Below are positions 20,214 to 31,612 of a stretch of DNA of 64,000 nucleotides, in pieces. Origin of the DNA: Pseudoips prasinana (Eukaryota > Arthropoda > Insecta > Lepidoptera > Nolidae); assembly GCA_951640165.1 (NCBI GenBank), contig OX621247.1, positions 34,136,001-34,200,000 of the forward strand, in the 5' to 3' direction. The notes beneath the pieces were generated by a model, which was not told the DNA's origin, did no database searches, and saw only the letters and a program-made list of their open reading frames with translations. A program made the translations under genes and the position numbers. How positions within the stretch are numbered: the stretch's first letter is position 1; each line of letters begins with the position of its first letter.

Positions 20214-20790
20214 TAAACATAATCTCCTTGACAATCCTACTAATATTATAAATGCGAAAGTTACTAAGTATGGGTGGATGTTTGTTACTCTTTCACGTAA
20301 AAACTACTCAATGGATTTGAATGAAACTTTACAATAACATAGGTTATACATCAGAATAATACATAGGCTACAATTTATAAAGATATTGTATGAATTGTCC
20401 AAAATATGACGATAAATGTCAAGTATGTAGGAAAATATCTACCATTTGCGAGCTATTCCGGCGTGCACTGCCAAAACCACTATAGGTACATTCTACTAAT
20501 ATTATAAATGCAAAATTTTGTGAGTATATATGTATGTATGTATGTTTGTTACTCTTTTACGCCAAAACTACTTAAACGCGGGTGAAACCGCGCGGCGCAA
20601 CTTATAACTTAATACAAGCTAGCTAAATATCATTACAATTATAAAATAAATTTCCTAAATGTTTTAACAATCCGCGTACCTTAATATCTATGTAACTAGA
20701 AATAAATATGTATACTTAACTATATTACTACAAACATGTTCTAAATATTAACAAGCGCTTTTTTAAAATCGACGTGACTACAAAACTTTT
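20214..20790 (+). mobile_element. JK-C 3' UTR fragment, interrupted by a Helitron
   Basis: CCTAAACATAATCTCCTTGA, interrupted at 20235, resumes AACTTAATACAAGCTAGC and runs to ACAAGCGCTTTTTTAAAATC and a T-rich tail. Parallel to 21531-21745. Confidence 0.65.
20235..20604 (+). mobile_element. Helitron-like element (CCTACTAATATTATAAATGC family)
   Basis: Starts A|TCCTACTAATATTATAAATG and ends after GGTGAAACCGCGCGGCGCAA with CTTA|T where CTAG is usual. Flanks rejoin as in the parallel copy at 21558-21566. A second start-like word TCTACTAATATTATAAATGC sits inside at 20494, so it may be two fused copies. Confidence 0.65.
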
Positions 20791-20867
20791 TTTTTTTATT
20801 AGCTTGGGCTCGAGTCATCGTTATATTTTAGTACAAAAAAGTTTTATTATTTATAAATATATGTATA

Positions 20868-20975
20868 AATAATACTTAATTTTTTATCAATAGCCGTTAT
20901 ATCTGACTATCTTCAATATCTCTCGATAAACTAGCTCTTAGTTTAAAGAAACCGCATTTTGATCGCTGCATCTGT
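20868..20975 (+). repeat. Duplicated segment, unit 2
   Basis: Matches 18586-18690, including ATAAACTAGCTCTTAG and AAACCGCATTTTGAT. Confidence 0.6.
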
Positions 20976-21230
20976 TACAGAGTTACAATGATTCAAAAAC
21001 AAAAGACACAGAAAGACACTAAAGTTTTGTGTTAGGGGTGAAACATACAAGATTCTTGAAACTAGTGGCGTGTGTGTGTGTGGGTGTGTATGAAATGGGT
21101 CTTTGTTGTTTGTTGATGGTCATTCACCGTGCACTTGACACAGTTACCGACTATATTAATTTTAATGTTTGGGTGTTTCTGGTTTGCTAATTGGCCCTAA
21201 TTTATGATAAACTGCGAGAAGTGACGGGGC

Positions 21231-21745
21231 GAATTACAAATGAACCGTTTTGGTACTGATGAGATTGCCTCGAGATTGACTGACTACCTGATTTGAGTAT
21301 GTTTCGCCGGACCGTCTCAAGTGGGCCGTGTTGAAACCGTTAGTAGATGAACCTGCTGAGTTTGTTTCGCTGGGTCTTCTCAGTTGGGGCGCATTGGATC
21401 CGGTGGTAGCATTAAAGCGCGACCGTCGTTTTAAACACAAGGTCCGTTATAATAAAAATACTGAATTCACACCTTAATATAGACAGAACCATTCAGACAA
21501 TATGTAGTAAAATATAATATTTCAATAATTGAACCTAAACATAATCTCCTTGACAATAACTTAATACAAGCTAGCCAAATATCACTACCATTATGAAATA
21601 AATTGTATAAATGTAACATTCCGTGTACCTAAATATCTGTAATAAGTAACTAGAAATAATAATTGTATTATTACGAACATGTTCTGACTATTTACAAGCG
21701 CTTTTTTAAAAGTCTACGTGACTAAAAAAATTTTTTTTTTTTTTT
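21231..21745 (+). mobile_element. JK-C 3' UTR, longer copy
   Basis: Matches the reverse complement of 50040-50200 and 49790-50000 (GTTTCGCCGGACCGTCTC, GGATCCGGTGGTAGCATTAA), ending AAGCGCTTTTTTAAAAGTCT and a poly(T)/A-rich end. The 68-residue minus frame here is not a gene. Confidence 0.65.
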
Positions 21746-21992
21746 ACGTATTGGTGTAGACCTTTTGAGTTCATACGCAGTTAATGTGGTCCTGGGGTAA
21801 AAGTGTTATTGGGAAGTAGCTGGGAAAAAAACTTTAACTATAAACTTTATGTCAGTAAACGAAGCTAAAGGTGTGCAATGATCATGATAAATGGAAGTCC
21901 GTTGTTTGTGCCTACCCCTCTGGGAAAGAGGCGTGAGTATGTATGTATAAACTTTAACACTCAATAGGAGCCCGCAGTCTGGAAGGACAAGG

Positions 21993-22096
21993 CTCGCACT
22001 AGGGAAATTAATCTCTGTGTCGCGGGGTACTTTACAAACATATAATTGTTGGACACAAAGTACATCCAGACACAGAATAACTATTTATGGGCCATT
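21993..22096 (-). mobile_element. SINE-1 tail fragment
   Basis: GTGTCGCGGGGTACTTTACA through ATAACTATTTATGGG; head absent. A short SINE-3 head piece (CTGCCTCGTTGGTCTAGCGG) follows at 22099-22118. Confidence 0.65.
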
Positions 22097-22199
22097 TAAC
22101 TGCCTCGTTGGTCTAGCGGAAGCGTGTTTATATATCTATATATCTTTGTTTTTTCTTTTTTTTTTAAAGACTACGCCCTTAGCCTTAAGGGAACAAATC

Positions 22200-22378
22200 C
22201 ATTAGGGAATTGGTTCCCTCTGTCGCGGGGTACTTTACAAACATATACCGAATAGACGGACACAAATTACATCCAGACTCAGAACAACTATTTATGGGTC
22301 ACACAAACAGTTATCCGGCGCGGGACTCGAACCCGCGACACGAAGTTGCGAGACGACTGTCTAAGCCGCTGCGCCATT
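22200..22378 (-). mobile_element. SINE-1
   Basis: Full tail and head (plus-strand GGGACTCGAACCCGCGACAC; CTAAGCCGCTGCGCCA at the end). Confidence 0.75.
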
Positions 22379-22382
22379 ATAT

Positions 22383-22620
22383 CTAGGGACAATGTCACAC
22401 AGATCATCCTAGCCCCAAACTAAGCAAAGCTTGTACTATGGCTACTAGGCGACGATATACATACCTATATAGATAGATATATACTTAAATACATAGAAAA
22501 CATCCATGACTCAGAAACAAATATTCGTGCTGATCACACAAATATTTGCACTTGCCGGGATTCGAACCTAGGAGCACCAGCTTCGTAGGCAGGAGCACTA
22601 CCCACTAGGCTACGGTGACC
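22383..22620 (-). mobile_element. SINE-4
   Basis: TCTAGGGACAATGTCACACA at the tail, then CCAAACTAAGCAAAGCTTGT; tRNA-like head in minus orientation at 22555-22620 (box B, plus form GGGATTCGAACC). Confidence 0.8.
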
Positions 22621-22945
22621 GTCCACAGCCACACCGCAGATAATAAGGTTCTCGGTTTAAATCCGTGCCAAAATGTGATTTTGAGATTTTACCGTAAAAA
22701 GAAATTTCTCAGTATCAGCCCGAAGTCAGGGAGTAGACGGTATTACATCCCCGTGCTTGGAAAGCTCGTAAAGCCGTCGGTCCTGTACCTGAACTCTTTC
22801 CGGTCGTGTCGCCAGTCGTCCCATCGGATTATGAGAGTGGTGGATAGAAAGTGCCCCTGTGTTTGCGCACACACTTGTGCACTATAATATATCCTGTGCA
22901 ATGCCCGCCGTGGCAGAAATTCGGTCGGGGGAACATTATTATTAT
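22621..22945 (+). mobile_element. SINE-3, diverged
   Basis: Head eroded (CACACCGCAGATAATAAGGT), body GAAATTTCTCAGTATCAGCC and ends CGGTCGGGGGAACATTATTA. Confidence 0.7.
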
Positions 22946-22949
22946 TATT

Positions 22950-23040
22950 ATGGGCCACATAAGTAGTTGTCCTCTTGGTAATCGAACCCAGGTTACTAAG
23001 TGGCGAGGCAACTGTCTTAACCGCTGCGCCACTTGTTACT
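22950..23040 (-). mobile_element. SINE-1 head
   Basis: Minus head with plus-strand CTTAACCGCTGCGCCACTTG at the right edge. Confidence 0.65.
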
Positions 23041-23139
23041 AGTTACCATTTCATAAACTATTAAGAAAATTCATAATCTTAAAATGCCAGTTTAATAAGA
23101 TGCTATTTAACAACCTTGAATTATGGTCACGCACTTGCA

Positions 23140-23217
23140 GCACCTCTGGTGTTGCGAGAGTCCATGGGCGGCGGTGATCACTTACCCTCAGCTGACCCAC
23201 TTGCTGATATACCATGA
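23140..23217 (+). mobile_element. LINE-like 3' end fragment (GGGCACAGCG family)
   Basis: CATGGGCGGCGGTGATCACT shared with 11145-11170. Confidence 0.55.
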
Positions 23218-23227
23218 TTTTGAACAA

Positions 23228-23836
23228 AAAAAAAACCGGCCAAGTGCGAGTCGGACTCGCGCACGAAGGGTTCCGTACCATCTATACATATAATAAAATC
23301 GTAGGAAAGTCAAAACTGTACGTTGAATATTTTTTTAAAGGATACTTTCCGCGTGATCTACAATCGATATCGAAGCTAAAAATATGGGTTTTAGAGTTTT
23401 TTCTGTTAGTATGTACGTATGTCCGGGCTAACCTCAAAAAGTACTGCATGAATTTACTTCAAATTTTGCATGAATATTACTAAGAGGTCGGGTTAACATA
23501 TAGGCTACATATTATCACGCTATCACCTACGGGGGAGGAGCTGTGATGATTTATAAAGTTTAACGCGGGTAAAACCGCGGCGCACAGCTAGTTATCTATA
23601 AAAACGAGCAAAAAATTCCCGTTTGTTGTATGGGAGCCCCCTTAAGTATTTATTTTATTTTGTTTTTTGATATTTGTTGTTATACCAGCAGCAGAAATAC
23701 ATTATCTCTGAAAATTTCAACTGTCTAACTATTACGGTTGTTGAGATACGGCCTGGTGACAGACGGACAGACAGACAGCGAAGTCTTGTTAACAGGGTCC
23801 CGTTTTACCCTTTGGGTAGGGAACCCTAAAAAAGAA
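23228..23836 (+). mobile_element. GCGAG repeat, short form, interrupted by a Helitron
   Basis: Left end AACCGGCCAAGTGCGAGTCG (to 23280), resumes TTATCTATAAAAACGAGC at 23592 and ends TTTGGGTAGGGAACCCTAAA. Related forms: 33351-33978, 48013-54548, 38727-38886. Confidence 0.75.
23281..23591 (+). mobile_element. Non-autonomous Helitron, full copy
   Basis: A|TCTATACATATAATAAAATC ... hairpin CGCGGGTAAAACCGCGG ... GCGCACAGCTAG|T. Host text joins as in the uninterrupted relative at 48058, supporting insertion between A and T without duplication. Confidence 0.85.
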
Positions 23837-24142
23837 CACTCGTTTCTTTTTTAGAGTTCCGTAACCAAAGAACACAGGACTGAAGGAATTATGAGAGAAA
23901 GTGAAAAGCAAAATGTGTGCTCGCACTTCTCTCTCTTACCCTTACAGTAATTTACGAAACGTAAAACTCTCTCTTTCTGTCTTCACTAACTTATATCTCC
24001 GTCTCAACTTCCATTCGCCTCGCCCGATCACACATTTCGTAACGCTCTCGTCACGCATTCACCAGCATACTCCCCAAGACAAACTTAAGAAAAAAAGTTT
24101 TACTTCAATAACGTACTTTAAATTGTATCTTATAATAATCTA
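23837..24142. other. No gene recognised
   Basis: A short frame of 128 residues starts at 23901 but is Thr/Ser/Leu-rich without recognisable homology and runs into a repeat. Confidence 0.4.
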
Positions 24143-24485
24143 TCTATACATACATACATACATAGACTCACGCCTGTTTCCCAGAGGGGTAGGCAGAGAC
24201 AACGGATTTCCATTTGTCACGATCTTTGCACACGTCTTTTGCCTCGATTACTGTCATTATATTCTTCATACATGCTCGCCAGTTTAGGGTACTTCTGACC
24301 TGCCCTTTCTTGAGAACTTCTCCGATTTGGTCAGAGAATGTTCGACGAGGTCTTCCCCTTCCGGTTGTTCCATTCACACAGGCCAGGTCTTTGGTCAATC
24401 TTCTTTCATTCATCCTTTCTAAATGGCCAAACCATCTCAGCATTCCTTTTTCAATCTTTGTGACTACATCCAACAATCTATCTAT
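24143..24485 (-). pseudogene. Non-LTR retroelement C-terminal fragment
   Basis: The minus frame reads [50 protein letters not shown] and ends [10 protein letters not shown], the C-terminal tail of a common insect endonuclease/RT protein. Followed on the left by a (TATG)n tail. No RT domain. Confidence 0.75.
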
Positions 24486-24872
24486 AATATCTTATATATA
24501 ATAAACGTATGTTAAATGTTAACCGACTCAAAAAAGGAGGAAAGTACTTTTAGCCTTCACTTTCTTCTACCAAATAAAGTCACCCAATTGTAACACACAT
24601 GGCCTACGTTATCTGTGTCATAAACACAATGTATCACACTCGTTAGGAATATGTTTCACACATAAATAATTGTGTTTACGTGCCTTGTGTGTGTAATGTA
24701 GTGGAGTCATTTGTTAACTTGAGGTTAAGGTTGCCGCCAACTGTACTGTATCAAAGTAACAAGCAGAATAGAGGCTTATGGAGAAAGATTTGGAGGGTTA
24801 TGGCAAATAATATTTTATGGTTGGTAATTATTAACTCTACCGTAATCTAGATCTGAAGCAATATAATATATA
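24486..24872. other. No gene recognised
   Basis: Imperfect inverted words around 24600-24700 (AAACACAAT and ATTGTGTTT); otherwise nothing. Confidence 0.4.
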
Positions 24873-25200
24873 ATACAATACAATACAATACCAATATCGT
24901 TTATTTTTCTCCACAGACGCCTTTTAGACACTAACTGAATGTTACAGAAAATTATATAGGTAGAAATACACATAATTTTTCGGTAATGTAGTTAATTAGT
25001 TAGAAAATTTAATAGTAGAAAGTAACAAATGTAGTTCAAAATACGAGGCTTGATTAATTTTGCTCCTACAATACGAGGTGACACAAAATCATTCACAGCT
25101 TAATCAGCCTTTCCCTAATATTATGCGTATTGAATAAAATAGGATTTCCCTTAGGGCACGATATAAATCTCATAGAATATATGATGATCTTAAAAATTGA
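24873..25200 (-). mobile_element. Retroelement 3' end with (AATAC)n tail
   Basis: Repeated ATACA units at 24873-24893, then CCAATATCGTTTATTTTTCT. Pattern of a minus-strand LINE 3' end; coding text not resolved. Confidence 0.45.
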
Positions 25201-25352
25201 ATGTTGTTGTACGGTTTATTAACTAAACATTTAAAAGGCAAAAGTTAAGTAAACTTTTCTAGCACATGTGTATAGGAATAGATACATATTCTTCGAGTAT
25301 TTTATGTAATTTCAATGAGGAACATAAACATTTATGTTATTTCCGATAATAC

Positions 25353-25469
25353 ACACGGCTACATATCAAGCTATACACTTCCAATACAAGCTGACCTGTC
25401 ATTGTATGGAAATCCTATACAACGAGATCAGCTTATACTGGAAATGTATAGCTTGATATGTAGCCGTGT
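25353..25469. mobile_element. GCTACATATC-MITE, uninterrupted
   Basis: Nearly complete palindrome with termini CACGGCTACATATCAAGC; no coding capacity. Confidence 0.8.
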
Positions 25470-25555
25470 ATACATACACAGTATTAGCATGATTAAAGTT
25501 ATCATATTTTTTATATAATGTGTCGGGAATAAAATGAAACAATGCTGCATATTAT

Positions 25556-25765
25556 ATGCAAATGCGATGCATTGGCAAGACACAGAATGGCCATCCTGAG
25601 GCTGGCATATCCATAACCAGGAGACTACAAGGATCTACCCCTAAGAAGCGTACTGGACTATGTGCGGACTTCTTTAAGGTCTGTAGGGATAGAATAAAAA
25701 CCAGTGGGGGATAGTACAAAAGATCCTGAAGGGTCGAAGTGCTGTTCGCAAGTGCACCCCAACAA
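25556..25765 (+). mobile_element. Retroelement 3' end with (GATAA)n tail
   Basis: GATCCTGAAGGGTCGAAGTG and TTTAAGGTCTGTAGGGATAG, then AAAGATAAGATAAG. Same family as 32228-32600 (opposite strand). Confidence 0.55.
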
Positions 25766-25787
25766 AGATAAGATAAGAATATGTAAT

Positions 25788-26250
25788 GTCCCAGACATTA
25801 TTAACACACGGTCATCTGATCCAACACTAAGCAGACCTTATACGAGTACTATGGAAACCAGATAACTGATATACTACATATACTACTTTCCTTTTGTAAA
25901 TACATACTTATATAGATAATTACACCCAGTCTCATGACAAACACACATGTTCATGCACCCAAATATCTGGGTGGGAATCGAAATCACAACCTGGGGCTCT
26001 ACCGGCTAAGTCGCCGAACATTATTTTCTTAAATGGCGTTCAAATAAATAAAGGTTAAAAATTACTTAATCAATTGTTAAATCGGCTTCAACGTAGACCA
26101 TCGATTCCGGACCATTTATGACGTCACATGTGCTCATGGAAGCCGATTTAACGATTGATTAAGTCATTTTTAACCTTTATTTAATTGAACGCCATTCACG
26201 AAAACGATGTTCGGCGACTTAGCCGGTAGAGCCCCTGCAGTGAGAAAGGC
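25788..26250 (-). mobile_element. SINE-2, interrupted by a CTG-MITE
   Basis: Tail and body 25788-25993; the MITE splits the head in the word CACAACCTG. Confidence 0.75.
25994..26234. mobile_element. CTG-MITE, copy 2
   Basis: 241 bp, same termini, CTG duplication at 25991-25993 and 26235-26237; TGACGTCA at 26119-26126. Confidence 0.85.
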
Positions 26251-26726
26251 AACTTGCCGTCGAAACACGTTAATTAACCTTTATACTGGGTTATATTATG
26301 ACGATAAATTTCACATACGTTAGTACTCACATGTTACATGTAAGTGGATAGGCACCTTTAAATTAAGTAAACCACAGGTCTACTTATTTGCAGTGAGTCA
26401 CATTTGTCTCCGTATCTCACAGGTACGGTAATGGCCCATCGACCGGTCTAATTCTGTTAATAAGTGAGTTCTATTTACTAAGTTATACGATTCAATTTTA
26501 ATTGGACTTGAACGGGCGGATATTATAACTTTTATGAAATAAACAGTTTCTGTGTCTCATAGTGTTGAAGGTGATCAGTAATTTACATAATTATGGTTTG
26601 AAGGGCTGGGAAAATCGGAAACTGTTCTGTTCGCAGATTAAGCGGCTCTGTGTTGAATGAGATAATAATGCAGCCTGTTACTTTTCGACTGCAGTTCATG
26701 GGCATCCGTTCACAATGAGGCGGGAT
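26251..26726. other. No gene recognised
   Basis: No shared repeat noticed. Confidence 0.4.
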
Positions 26727-27020
26727 AGACTACAACATGTAACTTAATTAACGCACATCCTGAAAATAGTTTATCCAGAATCGTTTACTGAAACGATTTA
26801 TATAATTTTTAATATATTTATTCCAATATAAAACTACGGAAATTATTGTTATATTAACCCTGTACAGTCAAAACAAATTGAAATGGACCGTAAGTCAAAG
26901 TAATAAGACTTTTAAATCGCAGTTTTAGTTGTATTCATACAAATTCCATCATTTAATACAAAATAAAGAAAAATAAACTTTATTCCAAGAAACTCCAATT
27001 AAAATTAAATCGTATCACTT
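26727..27020 (+). mobile_element. GTAAC-MITE-like repeat, copy 1
   Basis: Left terminus CAACATGTAACTTAATTAAC; interior with CCTGTACAGTCAAAACAAAT. Right terminus not found. Copies at 38131-38387 and 40759-41132. Confidence 0.6.
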
Positions 27021-27024
27021 TGAC

Positions 27025-27225
27025 TGCACATGTGGCGAAGCGGCTAAGACAGTCGCCTCGCCGCTTCGTGTCGCGGGTTCGAGTCCTGCCCCGGACAACT
27101 ATTTGTGAGACCCATAAATAGTTGTTCTGAGTCTGGATGGAATTTGTGTCCGTCTACTTGTAAAGTACCCCGCGACATAGGGAGTAGATTCTGTAGTGCG
27201 GACTTGTCTTTAAAAAAATGAGACG
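27025..27225 (+). mobile_element. SINE-1, full copy
   Basis: GTGGCGAAGCGGCTAAGACA (box A), CGGGTTCGAGTCCTGCC (box B), tail AAGTACCCCGCGACATAGGG. Confidence 0.85.
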
Positions 27226-27514
27226 GGATGGGCTATCCACTACGCATACGTAGTGCGGGTTGACAGACTTCATATACCACTTTGAAGAATCTCGATCGGT
27301 ACAGGCATTTCGTAGGTTAGTTGGAACAGGGAGACAAAAAATGGCAGATAAAATGGATCAGCTGGCTTTTTGGATATTTATTTTTTCTATAATTTGCATG
27401 TATTTGTGCAACATGTAGTTCTGTTTCATAGGTAAATTAAGTTCCTTTTCTTACGACTACTTCTTATTTTACACTATGTTTATATTATATCACATACATA
27501 TTTTATCATTACAT

Positions 27515-27911
27515 TACATACCACCCGTCTCCACAAAGTAAGTAACTCTTTTATGGGGCAATGTATAAGATTCTATAACAAACTTCCCAGAGATATCCGA
27601 GAAATGTCTATGAATAAGTTTAAAAGAATTATAAAAGCCAAATTGTGTAGCAGGGCTTACTACAAAACTTCTGATTATTTAAGTGACAAAACAGCTTGGG
27701 ATTGAGTCGCTCTAAATTAACACATTTAAATGCAATGTAACTTTATGTAAGAAATAAATATTAAAAAAAGGATTCCTACTGAGTTTTCTGGCAGTGTTTC
27801 TCAGTAGCTGCCACGTCATGCGCTGCACGGTAGGGTAAAAAAATTGACGATTCCACACAAATGTAATATTTTAACGGAATAAATGACATTTTGATTTGAT
27901 TTTGATTTTGA
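27515..27911 (+). mobile_element. JK-A 3' end with C-terminal coding remnant
   Basis: Parallels 2990-3374: GGGGCAATGTATAAGATTCT...CAAACTTCCC, a stop, the GGATTCCTACTGAG block and a (TTTTGA)n tail. Confidence 0.8.
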
Positions 27912-28190
27912 TATACCTTGGTGTAGCGGTAGCGTGTTCAACCGCAGACAATAAGGGCATAGTTTCAAATACCGGGTCGAGCCTAAAAGTGATTTTGGAT
28001 TTAACTGTAAAAAAAAAATTCAATATCAGCCCGGTGTTTGGAAGTTTGCGGTATTCACACCCCGTGCCACGGAGAGAACGTAAAGCTGTTGGTTCTATAC
28101 CTGACCTCTTTCCGGTCGTATCAGTATTCGTCCCACCGGATCATGTGGATCCGATGGGACTTGCCTGTGTTTGCGCGTGTCACATTACAA
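27912..28190 (+). mobile_element. SINE-3, diverged and truncated
   Basis: TAGCGGTAGCGTGTTCAACC head, box B mutated (AGTTTCAAATACC), body to GGATCATG. Confidence 0.65.
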
Positions 28191-28234
28191 TTCATTCGAT
28201 AAGTATTTTCTTAACATTTACTTACCTAACTTTT

Positions 28235-28340
28235 TAAATAATCGTACTCATCCATCACACAAAGATTTGTCCTGTGTAGGGATCGAACCCACAAACTCAG
28301 CCTTAACAGTCAGGGTCACAAACCATTAGACTAAGGCCTG
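28235..28340 (-). mobile_element. SINE-5 head
   Basis: Plus text GGGATCGAACCCACAAACTC and CAGTCAGGGTCACAAACC resembles the head at 62940-63005. Confidence 0.6.
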
Positions 28341-28374
28341 GGTTATTATGATCGATTGCTGCAAAATAATAATA

Positions 28375-28620
28375 ATAATATCTAGGGACAATGTCACACA
28401 GATCATCCTAGCCCCAAACTAAGCAAAGCTTGTACTATGGGTACCAGGCGACGATATACATACTTATATAGATAGATAAATATTTAAATACATAGAAAAC
28501 ATCCATGACTCAGAAACAAATGTACGTGCTCATCACACAAACATTTGCACTTACCGGGATTCGAACCCAGGACCACCAGCTTCGTAGGCAGGAGCACTAC
28601 CAACTAGGCTACGGTGAGGA
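28375..28620 (-). mobile_element. SINE-4, full copy
   Basis: TCTAGGGACAATGTCACACA through CAACTAGGCTACGGTGA, preceded by (AAT)n. Confidence 0.85.
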
Positions 28621-28799
28621 GAAAATTGATATTATTTAATTGAAATTTCGTCATCAATAGATTTATACATACAGGATATTCATGCATTCAAAGTCTTGAC
28701 TTCCGACTCGCTAAAATTCTCACGCCCCGCCAATCAACAACTTACGATATATGTTGTGCCATTGAACTTAAAATTTTAAGTAATTAACTAATTTTAAAC

Positions 28800-28912
28800 C
28801 TTTTTGATTTTATGTCTGTTTGTGTGCCTCCCACGAAAATCTCCATAATTGTTGTTACCATCATCGGTCCATCTTGTAGGGGGCCTGCCCACTCTGCGTC
28901 TTCCGGTTCGCA
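28800..28912 (-). pseudogene. RTE-type 3' coding fragment
   Basis: The minus frame has GRRRVGRPPTRWTDD, the C-terminal motif shared with 34163-34373 and 46048-46225. Confidence 0.6.
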
Positions 28913-28979
28913 AGTATATAAATATATCAACGCTATATTTGATTTTATTTAGACAATATTTTATATTACATTTTAATTT

Positions 28980-29460
28980 TATGCGGAGTATTTTTCTTGT
29001 CTTTTTAGGATTCCGTATCCGTTGGGTGTCTACGGAACCTAATAGGCCTCTGCTGACATTGAGGACATAACTCGTTATAGGTAGACAGTTGAGATTTTCA
29101 CAGAGTAAGTATACATTTTTATTGTTGTTATAAGAAACAATGAAATAAGAATAAAATAAAAGAGGCAAGAGAAATTTCAATAATTTTAAATGTTTTACAA
29201 GTAACTTAAAATCTCCATATTTTATGGTCGATGATTGCGAATATTCTAGGATTTATTCCTATATATTTCTATTTCTTTTCAGAATTTTTTATGTTTTTGG
29301 TCGATGATTGTGAATATTCTAGGACTGTCATAGAATATTCACAATCATTGACCAAAAATCATGGAAATTTCACGTTACTTGTATGCGGTAACCCTTTCAT
29401 TTTGAACTTTATTTTGTTTTTATACAGAACCATTCTTATGCGACTCGGACTCATACATGA
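28980..29460 (-). mobile_element. GCGAG repeat, degenerate
   Basis: TTTTTAGGATTCCGTATCCG at the left and ATGCGACTCGGACTCATACA at the right mark a diverged minus-strand copy; the middle contains a palindrome. Confidence 0.5.
29222..29363. repeat. Repeat and palindrome around GATGATTGTGAATATTCTA
   Basis: GGTCGATGATTGCGAATATT at 29225 is repeated at 29301 (one base changed) and inverted at 29330-29358 with a ~9-base loop. Confidence 0.8.
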
Positions 29461-29867
29461 CCGTTTATTTATGGAATATTGCGTATTGTATTTTATTTAA
29501 ATTTTCAGCATAATTAATTATAATGCGTAAAAATACACATAATATAAATAATAATTATAATTAAAAAAAAAAAGAATCTCACGACACCCAGTATTCTCAC
29601 GCCACGCAACCAATTATAGAATTAGTTGTGCCATTGACAGCACGTGTCTGGTTGGATAATATTAATATTTCTACGTGATAGGAAGTCAAGTGTACAGCAA
29701 CCTTGGCTGTTGATGCGTATCACAGTTTTTTGATAATAAATTGAAAAGGGCTTTATTTATTAACAAAAAATACATTATAACAATATAGCAAACAATAGTG
29801 ATATGACAATGATCTTAGATACAGCCGCTCACGTTCTCAATAGTCCGTGTTTAAATCTACGCCAATT
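29461..29867. other. No gene recognised
   Basis: AT-rich sequence; nothing shared noticed. Confidence 0.4.
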
Positions 29868-29990
29868 GATCACCACTAAATGAGTTTTATTTCTGAGCTT
29901 CGCCGTGCTTCGGAGGGCACAACAGGCATTAAGCCATTTAGAAGCCCTACTTGATAGCAAGGTAACCACTGCCCGTGTGATAAAGAAGAA
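29868..29990 (+). mobile_element. 5S-SINE fragment
   Basis: TTTCTGAGCTTCGCCGTGCT with GGAGGGCAC and GGTAACCACTGCCCGTGTGA; box region lost. Confidence 0.55.
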
Positions 29991-30024
29991 GAAAACGAAA
30001 TACAATTTTAATAGAAATAATAAT

Positions 30025-30268
30025 AATATCTGGGGACAATGTCACACAGATCATCCTAGCCCCAAACTAAGCAAAGCTTGTACTATGGGTACCAGGCGAC
30101 GATATACATACTTATATAGATACATAACTACTTATATACATAGAAAACATCCATGACTCAGAAACAAATATTCGTGCTCATCACACAAATATTTGCACTT
30201 ACCGGGATTCGAACCCAGGACCACCAGCTTCGTAGGCAGGAGTACTACCAACTAGGCTACGGTGACCT
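30025..30268 (-). mobile_element. SINE-4, full copy
   Basis: Same layout as 28375-28620; box B plus form GGGATTCGAACCCAGGACC. Confidence 0.85.
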
Positions 30269-30537
30269 GGTGACGGTGGAGAAACGTGTATAAATACTTT
30301 CTTTAAGTTCGGGGTTCGAATCCATTCGATACTCAAGAAAAATATATCGAGAATGTTCTTCTTAAGTGCAAAGATGCATTTTTTTTAGGCCCTACCCTAC
30401 CCTAGGACCGAGAGCTCAAGCCAGCCGTCCAACCCAGTAGTCCCATGTTCAGTTACTAACGTGGTCAAAAAGTCTCGTTGAGGTTTCGCCTAAATCACCA
30501 AGTTGCTACTAGGTTGCCAATTTCGGGCAGCAACCCG

Positions 30538-30900
30538 GATTAATGAATGAATGAAATATTTTATTTATTTGCCAGAATATAGGTACAAAGTAGTTGGCGA
30601 CATTGTGGTATAGTTCCACTATATTCAACATACATATGTTGTGCAAAATGTTTGGGTAAGTATGTAATCTAATGTTAGGCATGCTGATTTATTGAGTGCA
30701 TAATATTATATATTTTTAATTTATTTACAATAGTAATATATGTAAGAGCTATCTTAAAATGTACAATTAAAATATATTAAAAATTATTAATAATTAAAGT
30801 CAACAATAAAATGAATAATAATAATAATTACAATAATAAATCCTTATGTCACACCCTGATTAAAATAATTTTAAATTACAATTTTAAATGTCCTATAAAT
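30538..30900 (-). mobile_element. Retroelement 3' end with (AATG)n tail
   Basis: TGAATGAATGAAATATTTTA then TTTGCCAGAATATAGGTACA: a minus-strand LINE 3' end by its pattern; no coding text. Confidence 0.4.
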
Positions 30901-31094
30901 TAATTCACATAAAATATCAGAAGGAGTCAGGAAACTGGCAGTGTTATAATATGCCCGTAGCTCGGAGACGAGGACGATATGGCGAGGGACGTGATGGCTG
31001 ACCCACATGTCATACGCGTGAAAGGGTGCTGCCTGCGCTTACTAGTTGACTTGTTGTTGGGGTACTCATTTAATATATAATAATAATTCGACAG

Positions 31095-31612
31095 GCCTGT
31101 TGGCGTGGTTGGCAAATGCTTGCTTTTCACGCCGGAGATCGTGGGTTCGATTCCCACCACAAACAAATATTTGTGTGCATGAACATGTCTGTTTGTCCTA
31201 AGTCTGGGTGTAATTATCTATATAAGTATGTATTTAAGGTTAAGGTTTAAGACATTTATTTCTCATAAAGAATACATTCATTAATCTGAGAAATACAGGA
31301 TACTTAATTTAAGCTTATTACTATACTAACAAGAATTCACAAAGCCGTATTGAGTAAGTATTAACAAAGAAAAGTGATTTTATACATTTGATGAAAAATA
31401 ATACATAATTGGTACATTCGATAAAAATTAAAGACAATGTAGGTATTACGAGAACAAAATATTAGCAATGCCACAACCTAACACTATTGACGCAGCATTT
31501 ACAAAAGAAAAGTAGTATGTAGTATATCAGTTATCTGGTTTCCATAGTACAAGCTCTGCTTAGTTTGGGATCAGGTTGCCGTGTGTGAATAATGTCCCAG
31601 GATATTATTATT
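31095..31612 (+). mobile_element. SINE-2, interrupted
   Basis: Head and body 31095-31235, remainder from about 31493 (TTTACAAAAGAAAAGTAGTA) to 31612. Confidence 0.8.
31236..31492 (-). mobile_element. Retroelement 3' end inside SINE-2
   Basis: Minus orientation by the AGACATTTATTTCTCATAAA start; ATTTA repeats on both sides as a weak target duplication. Confidence 0.5.

Noticed and set aside
21234..21440. 68-residue minus frame as a gene
   Set aside because: It is antisense to the JK-C 3' UTR and recurs only as that repeat.
27028..27100. tRNA gene
   Set aside because: Box A and B are present, but it is the head of SINE-1 with the family tail; the same holds for all tRNA-like heads in the window.
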